A stretch of DNA of 64,000 nt from Streptomyces sp. NBC_00258. Lineage in GTDB: Bacteria; Actinomycetota; Actinomycetes; Streptomycetales; Streptomycetaceae. The position numbers and the translations under genes are program-made. Where the stretch lies: contig NZ_CP108081.1 in NCBI RefSeq assembly GCF_036182465.1, positions 3,286,001 through 3,350,000 of the forward strand. Reading direction: 5' to 3'. The first letter of the stretch is position 1; each line of letters begins with the position of its first letter. The notes under the pieces are model-generated. The model made no database searches. It worked only from the letters and a program-made list of their open reading frames with translations, and was not told the DNA's origin. This document shows, piece after piece, positions 54,111-62,563 of the stretch.

Positions 54111-55490
54111 TCAGGCCTGCGCGGCGATCCGCGCGAGGCGCTGAGCCTCGTCCCGCGTGGAGCGGGCGATGGCGTCCTCGTCGACGTGCAGCAGTCGGCC
54201 GTTCTCGACGATCTGCTCGCCGTTGACGAAGGAGGCGGTGACCGGCGCCGCGGCGCCGAAGACGAGGGCGGTGACCGGGTCGGCGATCGACGCGTGGGCC
54301 AGGGTGTCCAGGTTCCACAGCACCAGGTCGGCCAGCTTCCCGGCCTCCAGCGAGCCGATCTCCCCTGCCCTGCCCAGGACTTGGGCCCCTCCGTACGTGC
54401 CGAGCCGCAGCGCCTGCCGGGCGTTCAGCGCCGCCTCTCGATGGGCGCCGAGGCGGTTGATCAGCAGGGCGTTGCGCAGTTCGGTGTGGAGTTCGCCGGA
54501 CTCGTTCGACGCGGTGCCGTCGACGCCGAGTCCGACCGGGACGCCGGCCGCCAGCATGTCGGGGACACGCGCGATCCCGGCCGCCAGACGGGCGTTGGAC
54601 GAGGGGCAGTGGGCCACCCCGGTCTTCGTACGGGCGAAGGCGGCGATGTCGGAGTCGTTCATGTGGACGCAGTGCGCCATCCACACGTCCTCGCCGAGCC
54701 AGCCGGTCGACTCGAAGTAGTCGGTCGGGCCCATCCCGAACAGCTCCTTGCAGAACTGCTCCTCCTCGACCGTCTCCGAGCCGTGCGTGTGCAGGCGGAC
54801 GCCCTTGCGACGGGCCAACTCGGCTCCCTGCTTGAGGAGTTCGGTCGACACCGAGAAGGGCGAGCAGGGGGCCACGGCCACCTGCGTCATCGCGCCGAAG
54901 GACGCGTCGTGGTGTTCGTCGACCGTCGCCTCGGTGGCGGCGAGGGCCCCTTCGAGGGTCTCGACCGCGAAGTCCGGCGGCAGCCCGCCGTCCTTCTCGC
55001 TGCGGTCCATGGAGCCGCGGGCCAGCGTGAAGCGGACACCCATCTCGCGGGCGGCCCGGATGATCGAGCCGGACAGGTCGCCGGAGCCCCGCGGAAAGAC
55101 GTAGTGGTGGTCCATGGCGGTGGTGACTCCGCCGCGGGCCATCATGCCGAGCGAGCCCTGGGAGGCCGCGTACGTCATGCGCTCGTCGATGCGCGCCCAG
55201 GTCGGGTACAGGGCGACGAGCCAGTTGAAGAGGTTGTGGTCCGTGGCGAGGCCGCGGGTGATCCACTGGTAGAAGTGGTGGTGGGTGTTGACCAGGCCCG
55301 GGGTCACGAGATGGCCGGTCGCGTCGATACGGCGTACGACGTTCTCCAGGCCCTGAGGGGCCCTGCCCGTGCCGAGCGACTCGATGCGGTTGCCCGCCAG
55401 GACCAGGTGACCGGACGCGTACTCGGTGTCGTCGGCGTCCACGGTCGCGATCGCACAGTTCTCGATGACGATGCGCGGGTCTGCTGCCAT
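54111..55490 (-). CDS. 8-oxoguanine deaminase-like amidohydrolase
   Basis: A 459-residue amidohydrolase of the cytosine-deaminase/chlorohydrolase (TrzN/AtzA) family. The metal site is NTHHHFYQW (HxH near residue 69), HTHGSE, AHCVHMND and Asp in LGVDGTASNE. The family's 8-oxoguanine deaminases turn 8-oxoguanine into urate, which suits its place next to uricase and the permease. The frame opens at 55535, but MAADPRIVIENCAI at 55490 is the natural start. Guanine deaminase activity is an alternative. Confidence 0.88.
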   Translation of the reverse strand: MAADPRIVIENCAIATVDADDTEYASGHLVLAGNRIESLGTGRAPQGLENVVRRIDATGHLVTPGLVNTHHHFYQWITRGLATDHNLFNWLVALYPTWARIDERMTYAASQGSLGMMARGGVTTAMDHHYVFPRGSGDLSGSIIRAAREMGVRFTLARGSMDRSEKDGGLPPDFAVETLEGALAATEATVDEHHDASFGAMTQVAVAPCSPFSVSTELLKQGAELARRKGVRLHTHGSETVEEEQFCKELFGMGPTDYFESTGWLGEDVWMAHCVHMNDSDIAAFARTKTGVAHCPSSNARLAAGIARVPDMLAAGVPVGLGVDGTASNESGELHTELRNALLINRLGAHREAALNARQALRLGTYGGAQVLGRAGEIGSLEAGKLADLVLWNLDTLAHASIADPVTALVFGAAAPVTASFVNGEQIVENGRLLHVDEDAIARSTRDEAQRLARIAAQA

Positions 55491-55619
55491 GGTTCGTCCT
55501 TCTTCGCTGAGGAATCGCTGAGTTGGAGTGGGCACGGCAGGACCCTGGGAGCTTTGAGTGCCGCGGCCCGTCCGGGCGGGCGGGCCGCGGGTGCCGAAAT
55601 GGGGGCGTCAGAGGCTGGT

Positions 55620-56552
55620 TCAGAGGTTGGTGAGGTCGACCGGGATCTTCGGCTCGCAGCCGTCCCGCAGGATCGTGGCCTCGATCAGGCCGTACGGGCG
55701 GTCGGCCGCGAAGTACACAGCTCCCTCGGCGGTATCGTTCTTGAGTCCGAACGGCTCCAGGTCGACGAGGAAGTGGTGCTTGTTCGGCAGTGAGAAGCGG
55801 ACCTCGTCGATCTCACCGCGGTTCTCGATGATCCGCGAGCCCATCTGGTACAGGGTCTGCTGGAGCGACAGCGAGTACGTCTCGGCGAAGGCCTGGAGCA
55901 TGTGCTTCTTCACCTGCTCGTAGGACTTCTCCCAGTTGGGCGTCTTCTGCTCGTCGTCGGTCCAGTTGAACCGCCAGCGGGCGGAGACCTGGGTGGCCAG
56001 GATGCGGTCGTACGCCTCGGGGAGCGTCGTGTACTTGTCCTTGACGTAGCCCCAGAACTCGGAGTTGGTCGAGTTCATCACGACCAGGTCCTTGAGTCCG
56101 GAGACGACCTCCCACGACGAACCGTCGTACGTGATCTGCGTGACGCGGGTCTCCTGGCCCTGGCGGACGAAGGAGTGCTTGACCTCGTCGGCGCCGATGA
56201 ACCTGGAGTTCGCGTCGGAGGTCGCGATCCGCTCCCAGGCGTACTCCTCGATACGGATCCGGGCCGTCCCGATCGGCTCCTGGCTCGTCACGAAGTGCCG
56301 GGCGAGGTGGATGCCGAACTGCTCGGCGGACTCGATGCCGTGCTCCTTGGCGAAGGCGTACACCGTGTTCTTGGTGGTGTCCGTCGGCAGGACGTTGGCG
56401 TTCGAGCCGGAGAGGTGGACCTCGTCCATGTCGCCCGAGAGCGCGACGGAGACGTTCAGGTCCTTGATGTGGTGGGTGGCGCCGTCCCGCGTGATCTTTA
56501 CGACTCGGTTCTCGGCCTTGCCGTACTGGTTCTGTCCCAGGATCGTGGGCAT
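55620..56552 (-). CDS. uao: Uricase (urate oxidase)
   Basis: A 310-residue cofactor-free enzyme oxidising urate to 5-hydroxyisourate with release of hydrogen peroxide. Catalytic Lys is in NQYGKAENRVVKI, catalytic Thr in PTDTTKNTVYAFAKE, and the signature NKHHFLVDLEPFG lies near residue 265. The length is normal. It is only 7 bp downstream of the hydroxyisourate hydrolase gene, so the next pathway enzyme is made with it. The peroxide formed gives a reason for the co-regulated catalase at 60.7 kb. Confidence 0.96.
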   Translation of the reverse strand: MPTILGQNQYGKAENRVVKITRDGATHHIKDLNVSVALSGDMDEVHLSGSNANVLPTDTTKNTVYAFAKEHGIESAEQFGIHLARHFVTSQEPIGTARIRIEEYAWERIATSDANSRFIGADEVKHSFVRQGQETRVTQITYDGSSWEVVSGLKDLVVMNSTNSEFWGYVKDKYTTLPEAYDRILATQVSARWRFNWTDDEQKTPNWEKSYEQVKKHMLQAFAETYSLSLQQTLYQMGSRIIENRGEIDEVRFSLPNKHHFLVDLEPFGLKNDTAEGAVYFAADRPYGLIEATILRDGCEPKIPVDLTNL

Positions 56553-56559
56553 GTGTCTG

Positions 56560-56967
56560 CTAGCTCCCTCGGTATACGGAGTAGCCGAACGGGTTGAGCA
56601 GCAGCGGTACGTGGAAGTGCTCGCCCGGCACGACGGCGAACGTGATCGCCACCTCCGGGAAGAACGCTCCTACGCTGCCGCTGTCCCGGCTCGCGGGGGC
56701 GTCCTGCTGCGCATCGGCTTGCTTCTTCTCGAACTTCAAGAAGTACGCCTCGACCGCGAAGTCGAGCCGTACGTGTGTGGTGCCCTCCGGCAGCGCCGGC
56801 AGGTCCTTGCACCGGCCGTCCGCGTCGGTCGCGGAGCCGCCGAGTGCCTGCCAGTCCGCCTCGCGGCCGGCGCGGGCGGCGAGTTGGACGGCGACACCCT
56901 CGGCGGGGCGGCCGACGCTGGTGTCCAGGATGTGCGTGGACACGGAAGCGGTGGTCTCGGTGCTCAT
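56560..56967 (-). CDS. 5-Hydroxyisourate hydrolase
   Basis: A 135-residue transthyretin-related protein converting 5-hydroxyisourate to OHCU. N-terminal active-site His is in VSTHILDTSVGRPAEG, and the diagnostic C-terminal YRGS ends the protein. Compared with typical family members of about 115 residues, it has a polar insert (KKQADAQQDAPASRDSG, residues 82-98) before the last strands. ATG 56967 overlaps the OHCU decarboxylase stop (ATGA). Confidence 0.95.
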   Translation of the reverse strand: MSTETTASVSTHILDTSVGRPAEGVAVQLAARAGREADWQALGGSATDADGRCKDLPALPEGTTHVRLDFAVEAYFLKFEKKQADAQQDAPASRDSGSVGAFFPEVAITFAVVPGEHFHVPLLLNPFGYSVYRGS

Positions 56968-57482
56968 ACGGGTGCGTCCTCTTCGACGAGTCGGGCGAGC
57001 CGGATGCGGTTGATCTTTCCCAGTTCGGTACGCACGATCTCGCGCTCCCGCCCGGGGGCGTTGCCGATCCGTTCCCTGACCGCGTCGCGCATCTGCTCGC
57101 CGGTGCGGCCGGTCGCGCAGATCAGGAAGACATGGCCGAACTTCTCCTGGTAGGCCAGGTTCAGTTCGAGCATCTCCGCCTTCAGCTCCTCGGAGGAGCC
57201 GGCCATGCCGCGCTGTTCGCGCGAGGAGGTCGGGTCTCCGGGCTTCGGGCGTCCGATCGGCGGATGGCCCGCCATCGCCTCGTCGAGGTCCGTGTCGGTC
57301 AGGCCCGCCGTGGCGGCGTCGCTCTCCGCGAAGAGTTCGTCGGTGGTGGCGTACGGGCGGCGGGCGAGCAGCCGGTGTGCCCAGGTCGCCGAGGCGCAGA
57401 CCTCGTGGAGGGCGGCGTAGGCGGCGTGCTCCTCCACGGCGTTGAAACGGGCGAGGCCGCCGGATGTCGTATTCGAAGTCAC
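56964..57482 (-). CDS. OHCU decarboxylase
   Basis: A 172-residue 2-oxo-4-hydroxy-4-carboxy-5-ureidoimidazoline decarboxylase giving S-allantoin. It shows the family pattern FNAVEEHAAYAALHEVCASATWAHRLLARRPY, the catalytic HPPIG loop (GHPPIGRPK near residue 84) and KFGHVFLICATGRTGEQM. It is the first gene of the uric acid operon, overlapping the hydroxyisourate hydrolase by 4 bases, with a clear promoter upstream. Confidence 0.95.
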   Translation of the reverse strand: MTSNTTSGGLARFNAVEEHAAYAALHEVCASATWAHRLLARRPYATTDELFAESDAATAGLTDTDLDEAMAGHPPIGRPKPGDPTSSREQRGMAGSSEELKAEMLELNLAYQEKFGHVFLICATGRTGEQMRDAVRERIGNAPGREREIVRTELGKINRIRLARLVEEDAPV

Positions 57483-57521
57483 GGGAAGCCTCCGTGGCCT
57501 TGTGCTGGACGGGCTGCGGAT

Positions 57522-57593
57522 TAGCTAACGCCCTCGGAAACATCACGTCAACACTTTGTTGAAAAATCCGGGTAACAAATCCGGGAAGCGGAA
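57522..57593 (-). promoter_or_regulatory. Uric acid operon promoter with regulon motifs
   Basis: On the minus strand motif 2 (TTCAACAAAGTGTTGAC, 57563-57547) covers the -35 TTGACG (57551-57546), an 18-base spacer follows, then -10 TAGCTA (57527-57522). Motif 1, TTCC-GCTTCCC-GGAT, lies upstream at 57593-57579, with a second ATCCGGG half-site 13 bp away. The -35 layout is the same as at catalase. The rest of the 289-bp gap (57594-57771) holds only GC-rich sequence with two GACGCCC-type short direct repeats near 57740-57785. Confidence 0.75.
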
Positions 57594-57771
57594 ACCGTCG
57601 CCCGCATGGCGGACCGCGGAGGAGGCCCGGAGGCTCCCGGCCGTGCGGCGCGGGACCCCCGGCCGGTCGCCCGTGACCGCGTCACACCAGGTCAGAGGCC
57701 TGTCGGCTGCACGCCGCCGACGGGCGGCGGATCAGACGCCCTTCTCGCGGTTCAGGCATCCCTCTCGCGAC

Positions 57772-58140
57772 TCAGGCGCCCTTCTCGCGGTTCAGATAGT
57801 TGTAGACGGTGAACCGGCTGACGCCGAGCGCGCCCGCTACGGTCTCCACGCCGTGCCGCACGGAGAAGGCGCCGCGCGCCTCGAGTATCCGTACGACCTC
57901 CTGCTTGGCCTTGCGGTCCAGGGCGGCCAGCGGCTTGCCCCGCTTGCGCTCCAGGGCGGCCAGGATGTGGTCCAGCGAGTCGGCGAGCTGGGGCAGACGC
58001 ACGGCGACGACGTCGGCGCCCTCCCAGGAGAGCACGACGTCGTCGGGTCCCGCCTGGCCGGGCGGCAACATCTCGCCGCCCATGGCGTCGACCAGTGGCT
58101 TCACGGCCGTGACGAAGGGGTCGTCCCCGATTCCGGTCAC
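57772..58140 (-). CDS. Helix-turn-helix protein (YheO/DauR-like C-terminal domain)
   Basis: A 122-residue protein. The C-terminal half has an HTH_22-type domain (LDRKAKQEVVRILEARGAFSVRHGVETVAGALGVSRFTVYNYLN). The N-terminal half (PFVTAVKPLVDAMGGEML, VVLSWEGADVVAVRLPQ) is a shortened remnant of the PAS-like part found in full-length YheO proteins, which reach about 220 residues. GTG 58140 overlaps the preceding DUF77 stop (GTGA). The position between the uric acid operon and hyi makes it a second candidate regulator of this pathway. Confidence 0.8.
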   Translation of the reverse strand: MTGIGDDPFVTAVKPLVDAMGGEMLPPGQAGPDDVVLSWEGADVVAVRLPQLADSLDHILAALERKRGKPLAALDRKAKQEVVRILEARGAFSVRHGVETVAGALGVSRFTVYNYLNREKGA

Positions 58141-58388
58141 TCGCCCCCCTCCCCGATCACGTTGACCTGGAGCGAGACCCGGGTGGCGCCCGCCTCCAGT
58201 GCCTGGCGCAGCAGCGCGTCGACCGCGGTGAGCACCGAGTCCGCGCCGCCCTCCGCTGTGTTGCCGAACGGGCCGACGTCCACGGCGTCCAGTTCGGCCG
58301 CCTCGATGACCTCGCGGGCGACCAGCGCGTGCCGCGGAGCCTCGTCGAGATCGAAGGGCTCGGTCGTGAACTCCACTCTCAATCGCAC
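58137..58388 (-). CDS. Thiamine-binding/DUF77-family small protein
   Basis: An 83-residue protein of the MTH1187/YqgV-like family: VRLRVEFTTEPF, DVGPFGNTAEGGADSVLTAVDALLRQALEAGATRVSLQVNV. Family members bind thiamine or related ligands. GTG 58388 is preceded by GGGGG. It is translationally coupled to the HTH gene and divergent from hyi across a 290-bp control region. Glyoxylate carboligase, in the same pathway, needs thiamine diphosphate, an attractive but unproven link. Confidence 0.78.
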   Translation of the reverse strand: MRLRVEFTTEPFDLDEAPRHALVAREVIEAAELDAVDVGPFGNTAEGGADSVLTAVDALLRQALEAGATRVSLQVNVIGEGGE

Positions 58389-58582
58389 TGTGCCCCCATG
58401 GCATCGGCTCCGACCTGCCCGTTCCCCCGGCCCACGTGACGCGGGGGCTGTCGGGCGCGCAAGCGACCCTAGCCGACCCGCACGCCACCCGTGAGGAACA
58501 CCCGATCGAACGGCGGTGGTGCCGCTGGGGCGAATCCGCCCGGACCTCCCGCCACCCGGGCGGCTTTTCCGGGCAACCCCTC

Positions 58583-58647
58583 TTGACAAGGTTCCCCGAC
58601 GCGGGCAGCCTTTCCATCAAGCAGAAACTAACTTCCGCAATACGGAA
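58583..58647 (+). promoter_or_regulatory. hyi promoter with paired TTCC-N7-GGAA motifs
   Basis: -35 TTGACA is at 58583-58588. Motif 1 copies TTCC-ATCAAGC-AGAA (58612-58626) and TTCC-GCAATAC-GGAA (58633-58647) are 21 bp centre to centre and begin where the -10 should end. The same arrangement is seen at catalase. Confidence 0.68.
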
Positions 58648-58678
58648 CTACTCGACACGGAAGGGAGCGCCGACCCAC

Positions 58679-59536
58679 ATGCCCGGTTTCTCGATGGATG
58701 CAGCCGCTGAGCAGCGCTTCAACGTCAACCTGTCGATCCTCTTCACGGAGCTCCCGCTTCTGGAGCGCCCCGCGGCCGCCGCCGCGGCGGGCTTCACCGC
58801 GGTCGAGCTGTGGTGGCCCTGGGTCGACTCCCCCACCCCCGAGCGCGCCGAGCTCGACGCCCTGAAGAAGGCGATCGAGGACGCGGGCGTACAGCTCACG
58901 GGCCTGAACTTCTACGCCGGACAGCTGCCGGGCCCGGACCGGGGCGCGCTGTCGATCCCCGGCGAGGAGTCCGAGCGGTTCCGCGCGAACATCGATGTGG
59001 CCGCGGACTTCGCGCAGTCGCTGGGCTGCGGGGCGCTCAACGCGCTGTACGGCAACCGCGTCGAGGGCGTGGACCCGGCCGTGCAGGACGAACTCGCCCT
59101 GGAGAACCTGGTGCTGGCGGCCCGCGCGGCCGACCGCATCGGCGCGGTCCTGCTGATCGAGACCCTCAACAAGCCCGAGTCACCGCTCTATCCGCTGGTG
59201 ACCGCCCCGGCCGGGATCGCGGTCGTCGACAGGGTCAACGAGGCGACCGGGCTCGGCAACGCCAAGTTCCTGATGGACCTCTACCACCTGTCCATGAACG
59301 GCGAGGACCTGCCGTCGGTGATCGACCGGTACGCGGCGAGGACCGGCCACGTCCAGATCGCCGACAACCCGGGCCGCGGCGCCCCGGGCACCGGCTCACT
59401 CCCCCTGGAGGAGCTGCTCGGCCGGCTCCGCAAGCAGGGGTACGAGGGCTGGGTCGGCCTGGAGTACAAGCCGGGCGACCGCCCCAGCGCCGAGGCCTTC
59501 GAGTGGCTGCCCGCCGAGGCCCGCGCGGCGCGCTGA
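58679..59536 (+). CDS. hyi: Hydroxypyruvate isomerase (TIM-barrel family)
   Basis: A 285-residue AP-endonuclease-2-like TIM-barrel isomerase interconverting tartronate semialdehyde and hydroxypyruvate. Typical segments: FNVNLSILFTELPLLERPAAAAAAGF, AVELWWPW, LIETLNKPESPLYPLV, and the C-terminal metal-ligand Glu in WVGLEYKPG. The frame opens upstream, but ATG 58679 begins the conserved region. It is followed 45 bp later by the reductase gene. Together with gcl they turn glyoxylate into glycerate. Confidence 0.93.
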   Translation: MPGFSMDAAAEQRFNVNLSILFTELPLLERPAAAAAAGFTAVELWWPWVDSPTPERAELDALKKAIEDAGVQLTGLNFYAGQLPGPDRGALSIPGEESERFRANIDVAADFAQSLGCGALNALYGNRVEGVDPAVQDELALENLVLAARAADRIGAVLLIETLNKPESPLYPLVTAPAGIAVVDRVNEATGLGNAKFLMDLYHLSMNGEDLPSVIDRYAARTGHVQIADNPGRGAPGTGSLPLEELLGRLRKQGYEGWVGLEYKPGDRPSAEAFEWLPAEARAAR

Positions 59537-59581
59537 GCGCCAACTCATCGACGTACCAAGAGCTTTCAGAGAGGCACCCTC

Positions 59582-60475
59582 ATGAGCAGCACACACCCCA
59601 AGGTCGCCTGGGTCGGCCTCGGCATCATGGGCTCCCCCATGTCGGAGAACCTGATCAAGGCCGGTTACGACGTCACCGGGTTCACCCTGGAACAGGACAA
59701 GCTGGACCGGCTGACCGCCGCCGGCGGCACCGCGGCCGGCTCGATCGCCGAGGCCGTACGGGACGCCGACGTGGTGATCACGATGGTGCCCGCCTCCCCG
59801 CAGGTCGAGGCCATCGCGTACGGGCCCGACGGGATCCTGGAGAACGCGAGGTCCGGCGCGCTCCTGATCGACATGTCCTCCATCACCCCGCAGACCTCCG
59901 TGAACCTGGCGAAGGCCGCGAAGGACAAGGGCATACGGGTCCTGGACGCACCGGTGTCCGGTGGCGAGGCCGGGGCGGTCGAGGCCGTGCTGTCCATCAT
60001 GGTCGGTGGCGAGCAGGCCGACTTCGACCAGGCCGAGCCGATCTTCGAGGCGCTCGGCAAGACCATCGTGCTGTGCGGTCCGCACGGCTCCGGCCAGACC
60101 GTGAAGGCCGCGAACCAGCTGATCGTCGCCGTGAACATCCAGGCGTGCGCCGAGGCCGTGGTCTTCCTGGAGAAGTCGGGCGTCGACCTGAGGGCGGCCC
60201 TCGACGTCCTGAACGGCGGCCTCGCCGGCTCGACCGTCCTGACGCGCAAGAAGGACAACTTCCTGAACCGCGACTTCAAGCCCGGCTTCCGTATCGACCT
60301 GCACCACAAGGACATGGGCATCGTCACGGACGCCGCCCGCAACGTCGGTGCCGCGCTGCCCGTCGGTGCCGTGGTCGCCCAGCTCGTCGCCTCGCTGCGA
60401 ACCCAGGGCGACGGCGGCCTCGACCACTCCGCCCTGCTGCGCGCGGTAGAGCGCCTCTCCGGCGCGCAGATCTGA
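59582..60475 (+). CDS. glxR: 2-Hydroxy-3-oxopropionate (tartronate semialdehyde) reductase
   Basis: A 297-residue beta-hydroxyacid dehydrogenase. The NAD(P) motif is WVGLGIMGSPM, substrate-binding DAPVSGGEAGA lies near residue 121, the catalytic Lys is in GQTVKAANQLIVA near 171, and FKPGFRIDLHHKDMG is the C-terminal signature. It reduces tartronate semialdehyde to glycerate. AGAGAGGC precedes ATG 59582. It follows hyi in one operon and completes the glyoxylate-to-glycerate route. Confidence 0.95.
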   Translation: MSSTHPKVAWVGLGIMGSPMSENLIKAGYDVTGFTLEQDKLDRLTAAGGTAAGSIAEAVRDADVVITMVPASPQVEAIAYGPDGILENARSGALLIDMSSITPQTSVNLAKAAKDKGIRVLDAPVSGGEAGAVEAVLSIMVGGEQADFDQAEPIFEALGKTIVLCGPHGSGQTVKAANQLIVAVNIQACAEAVVFLEKSGVDLRAALDVLNGGLAGSTVLTRKKDNFLNRDFKPGFRIDLHHKDMGIVTDAARNVGAALPVGAVVAQLVASLRTQGDGGLDHSALLRAVERLSGAQI

Positions 60476-60582
60476 CGGTCATCCGGCCTCACAAAGACCT
60501 CCGGGCGGCGCCGCCGCTGACACCTGTCCTGTCGCGCCCAAGCGGTGGCGCCGCCCGGAACCCATCACCCCGACCGTCGAAC

Positions 60583-60658
60583 TTCAACAAACCGTTGACG
60601 TCCGGATCGCCCCAAACCTAGGCTCCACAAAGCGGAAAACAACTTCCGAAGAATTCCG
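60583..60658 (+). promoter_or_regulatory. Catalase promoter with regulon motifs
   Basis: Motif 2 TTCAACAAACCGTTGAC (60583-60599) covers -35 TTGACG (60595-60600). An 18-base spacer follows, then -10 TAGGCT (60619-60624). Motif 1 CTCC-ACAAAGC-GGAA (60623-60637) overlaps the -10 and start site, with a further TTCC half-site 21 bp on (60644). This ties catalase to the purine genes. Confidence 0.75.
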
Positions 60659-60682
60659 CTGCCCCTCGTACGGAAGGTCACG

Positions 60683-62140
60683 ATGTCGAAGCGCGTGCTC
60701 ACGACAGAGTCCGGCGCCCCGGTCGCCGACAACCAGAACTCCGCCTCCGCCGGCGCCGGCGGCCCGCTCCTCCTCCAGGACCAGCACCTGCTCGAGAAGC
60801 TCGCCCGGTTCAACCGCGAGCGCATTCCGGAGCGGGTGGTGCACGCCCGCGGCTCGGGCGCGTACGGCCACTTCGAGGTGACCGACGACGTCACCGGCTT
60901 CACGTACGCGGACTTCCTGAGCACGGTCGGCAGGCGCACCAAGGTCTTCCTGCGCTTCTCGACGGTGGCGGACAGCCTGGGCGGCGCGGACGCGGTGCGC
61001 GACCCGCGCGGCTTCGCGGTCAAGTTCTATACGGAGCAGGGGAACTACGACCTCGTCGGGAACAACACCCCGGTGTTCTTCATCAAGGACCCGGTCAAGT
61101 TCCCGGACTTCATCCACTCCCAGAAGCGCGACCCGTTCACGGGCAGGCAGGAGCCTGACAACGTCTGGGACTTCTGGGCGCACGCCCCCGAGGCCACGCA
61201 CCAGATCACCTGGCTGATGGGCGACCGCGGCATCCCGGCCTCGTACCGCCACATGAACGGCTACGGCTCGCACACCTACCAGTGGACGAACGCCGAGGGC
61301 GAGGCCTTCTTCGTCAAGTACCACTTCAAGACGAACCAGGGCATCCGCAGCCTCTCCTCCGAGCAGGCCGCGGAGATCGCGGGCAAGGACCCCAACTCGC
61401 ACCAGACTGACCTGCTCCAGGCCATCGAGCGCGGGGTGCGTCCGTCCTGGACCCTGTACGTCCAGGTCATGCCGGCGGCCGAGGCGGACGGCTACCGCTT
61501 CAACCCGTTCGACCTGACGAAGGTCTGGCCGCACGAGGACTACCCGCTCCGGCGGGTGGGTCGGCTGGTCCTGGACCGCAACCCGGACAACGTGTTCGCG
61601 GAGGTCGAGCAGGCCGCGTTCTCCCCGAACAACTTCGTTCCCGGTATCGGTCCTTCGCCGGACAAGATGCTCCAGGGCCGCCTGTTCGCGTACGCGGACG
61701 CGCACCGTTACCGGCTGGGCGTCAACCACACCCTGCTGGCGGTCAACGCCCCCAGGGCGACGGTGGCGAGCAACTACGGCCGGGACGGCCTCATGGCTGC
61801 CAACTCCCAGGGCCGCGCGGCGAGGAACTACGAGCCGAACTCGTACGGCGGCCCGACGGAGACCGGCCGCCCCCTGTCGGCGCCGCTCGCGGTGAACGGC
61901 CACACCGGCGCGTACGAGACCCCGCTCCACACCAAGGACGACCACTTCTTCCAGGCGGGCGAGCTGTACCGGCTGATGTCGGAGGAGGAGAGGTCCCGGC
62001 TGGTCGCCAACATCGCCGGCGGCCTCTCCCAGGTCTCCCGCGACGACGTGATCGAGAAGAACCTCGCCCACTTCCACGCCGCCGACCCCGAGTACGGCAG
62101 GCGCGTGGAGGAGGCGGTCCTCGCCCTGCGCGAGGAGTAA
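60683..62140 (+). CDS. kat: Catalase (small-subunit, heme)
   Basis: A 485-residue monofunctional clade 3 heme catalase. Active-site His is in ERVVHARGSGAYGHFEV, Asn in GNYDLVGNNTPVFF, and the heme-ligand Tyr in RLFAYADAHRYRLG near residue 335. The promoter carries both purine-regulon motifs, so it probably detoxifies peroxide from uricase rather than answering only to general oxidative stress. It is divergent from nothing; the next 423 bp are repeat-rich. Confidence 0.96.
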   Translation: MSKRVLTTESGAPVADNQNSASAGAGGPLLLQDQHLLEKLARFNRERIPERVVHARGSGAYGHFEVTDDVTGFTYADFLSTVGRRTKVFLRFSTVADSLGGADAVRDPRGFAVKFYTEQGNYDLVGNNTPVFFIKDPVKFPDFIHSQKRDPFTGRQEPDNVWDFWAHAPEATHQITWLMGDRGIPASYRHMNGYGSHTYQWTNAEGEAFFVKYHFKTNQGIRSLSSEQAAEIAGKDPNSHQTDLLQAIERGVRPSWTLYVQVMPAAEADGYRFNPFDLTKVWPHEDYPLRRVGRLVLDRNPDNVFAEVEQAAFSPNNFVPGIGPSPDKMLQGRLFAYADAHRYRLGVNHTLLAVNAPRATVASNYGRDGLMAANSQGRAARNYEPNSYGGPTETGRPLSAPLAVNGHTGAYETPLHTKDDHFFQAGELYRLMSEEERSRLVANIAGGLSQVSRDDVIEKNLAHFHAADPEYGRRVEEAVLALREE

Positions 62141-62384
62141 CCCTCTCAACTCCCAAGCTGCGCCCCGGGTCTGACGGGAGGTCGGACCCCAGGCGCGTCG
62201 CCCGTGAAGCCCGTGGACCCGGATGAGGGGTTGTCGACGGGCGGAGCGGGCCGGCCGAGGGCCGCGGCGGTACGTGAGCCAGTGCGGTGGTGAAGGCCCC
62301 GGAGCCCCCTTCTCGACCTGAGGGATGGGCGGCCCCGGCCCGTCACGACCGCCGCGGTCCCCGGACGACACCTGAACGAGTCGG

Positions 62385-62428
62385 CGAAGAGCGCCGGATA
62401 CGGACGGTCCCGTACCCGGCGCTCTTCG
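62385..62428. terminator. Long hairpin downstream of catalase
   Basis: 13-base perfect arms CGAAGAGCGCCGG (62385-62397) and CCGGCGCTCTTCG (62416-62428), extended inside by TACGG/CCGTA. It stands 245 bp after the catalase stop, leading into the tandem repeats. Between 62141 and 62384 I see no gene or other element. Confidence 0.6.
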
Positions 62429-62500
62429 TCGTCCGTGCCGGGCGCTCTCGGCCGTCCGTGCCCGGCACGTCTTCGCCGTCCGTACCGGGCGCTCTTCGCA
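62406..62500. repeat. Tandem repeats of about 24 bp
   Basis: Four units of 23-25 bp (62406-62430, 62431-62453, 62454-62477, 62478-62500), built on GTCCGTnCCGGGCGCTCTTCG. The first unit overlaps the right arm of the preceding hairpin. They fill the upstream region of the small acidic-protein gene. Confidence 0.7.
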
Positions 62501-62563
62501 GTCCGCGGAAACACCCGTCGCTTTCGGGGTGCGGATTCCACGGCCGCGCAGCAGCCTGGATGC

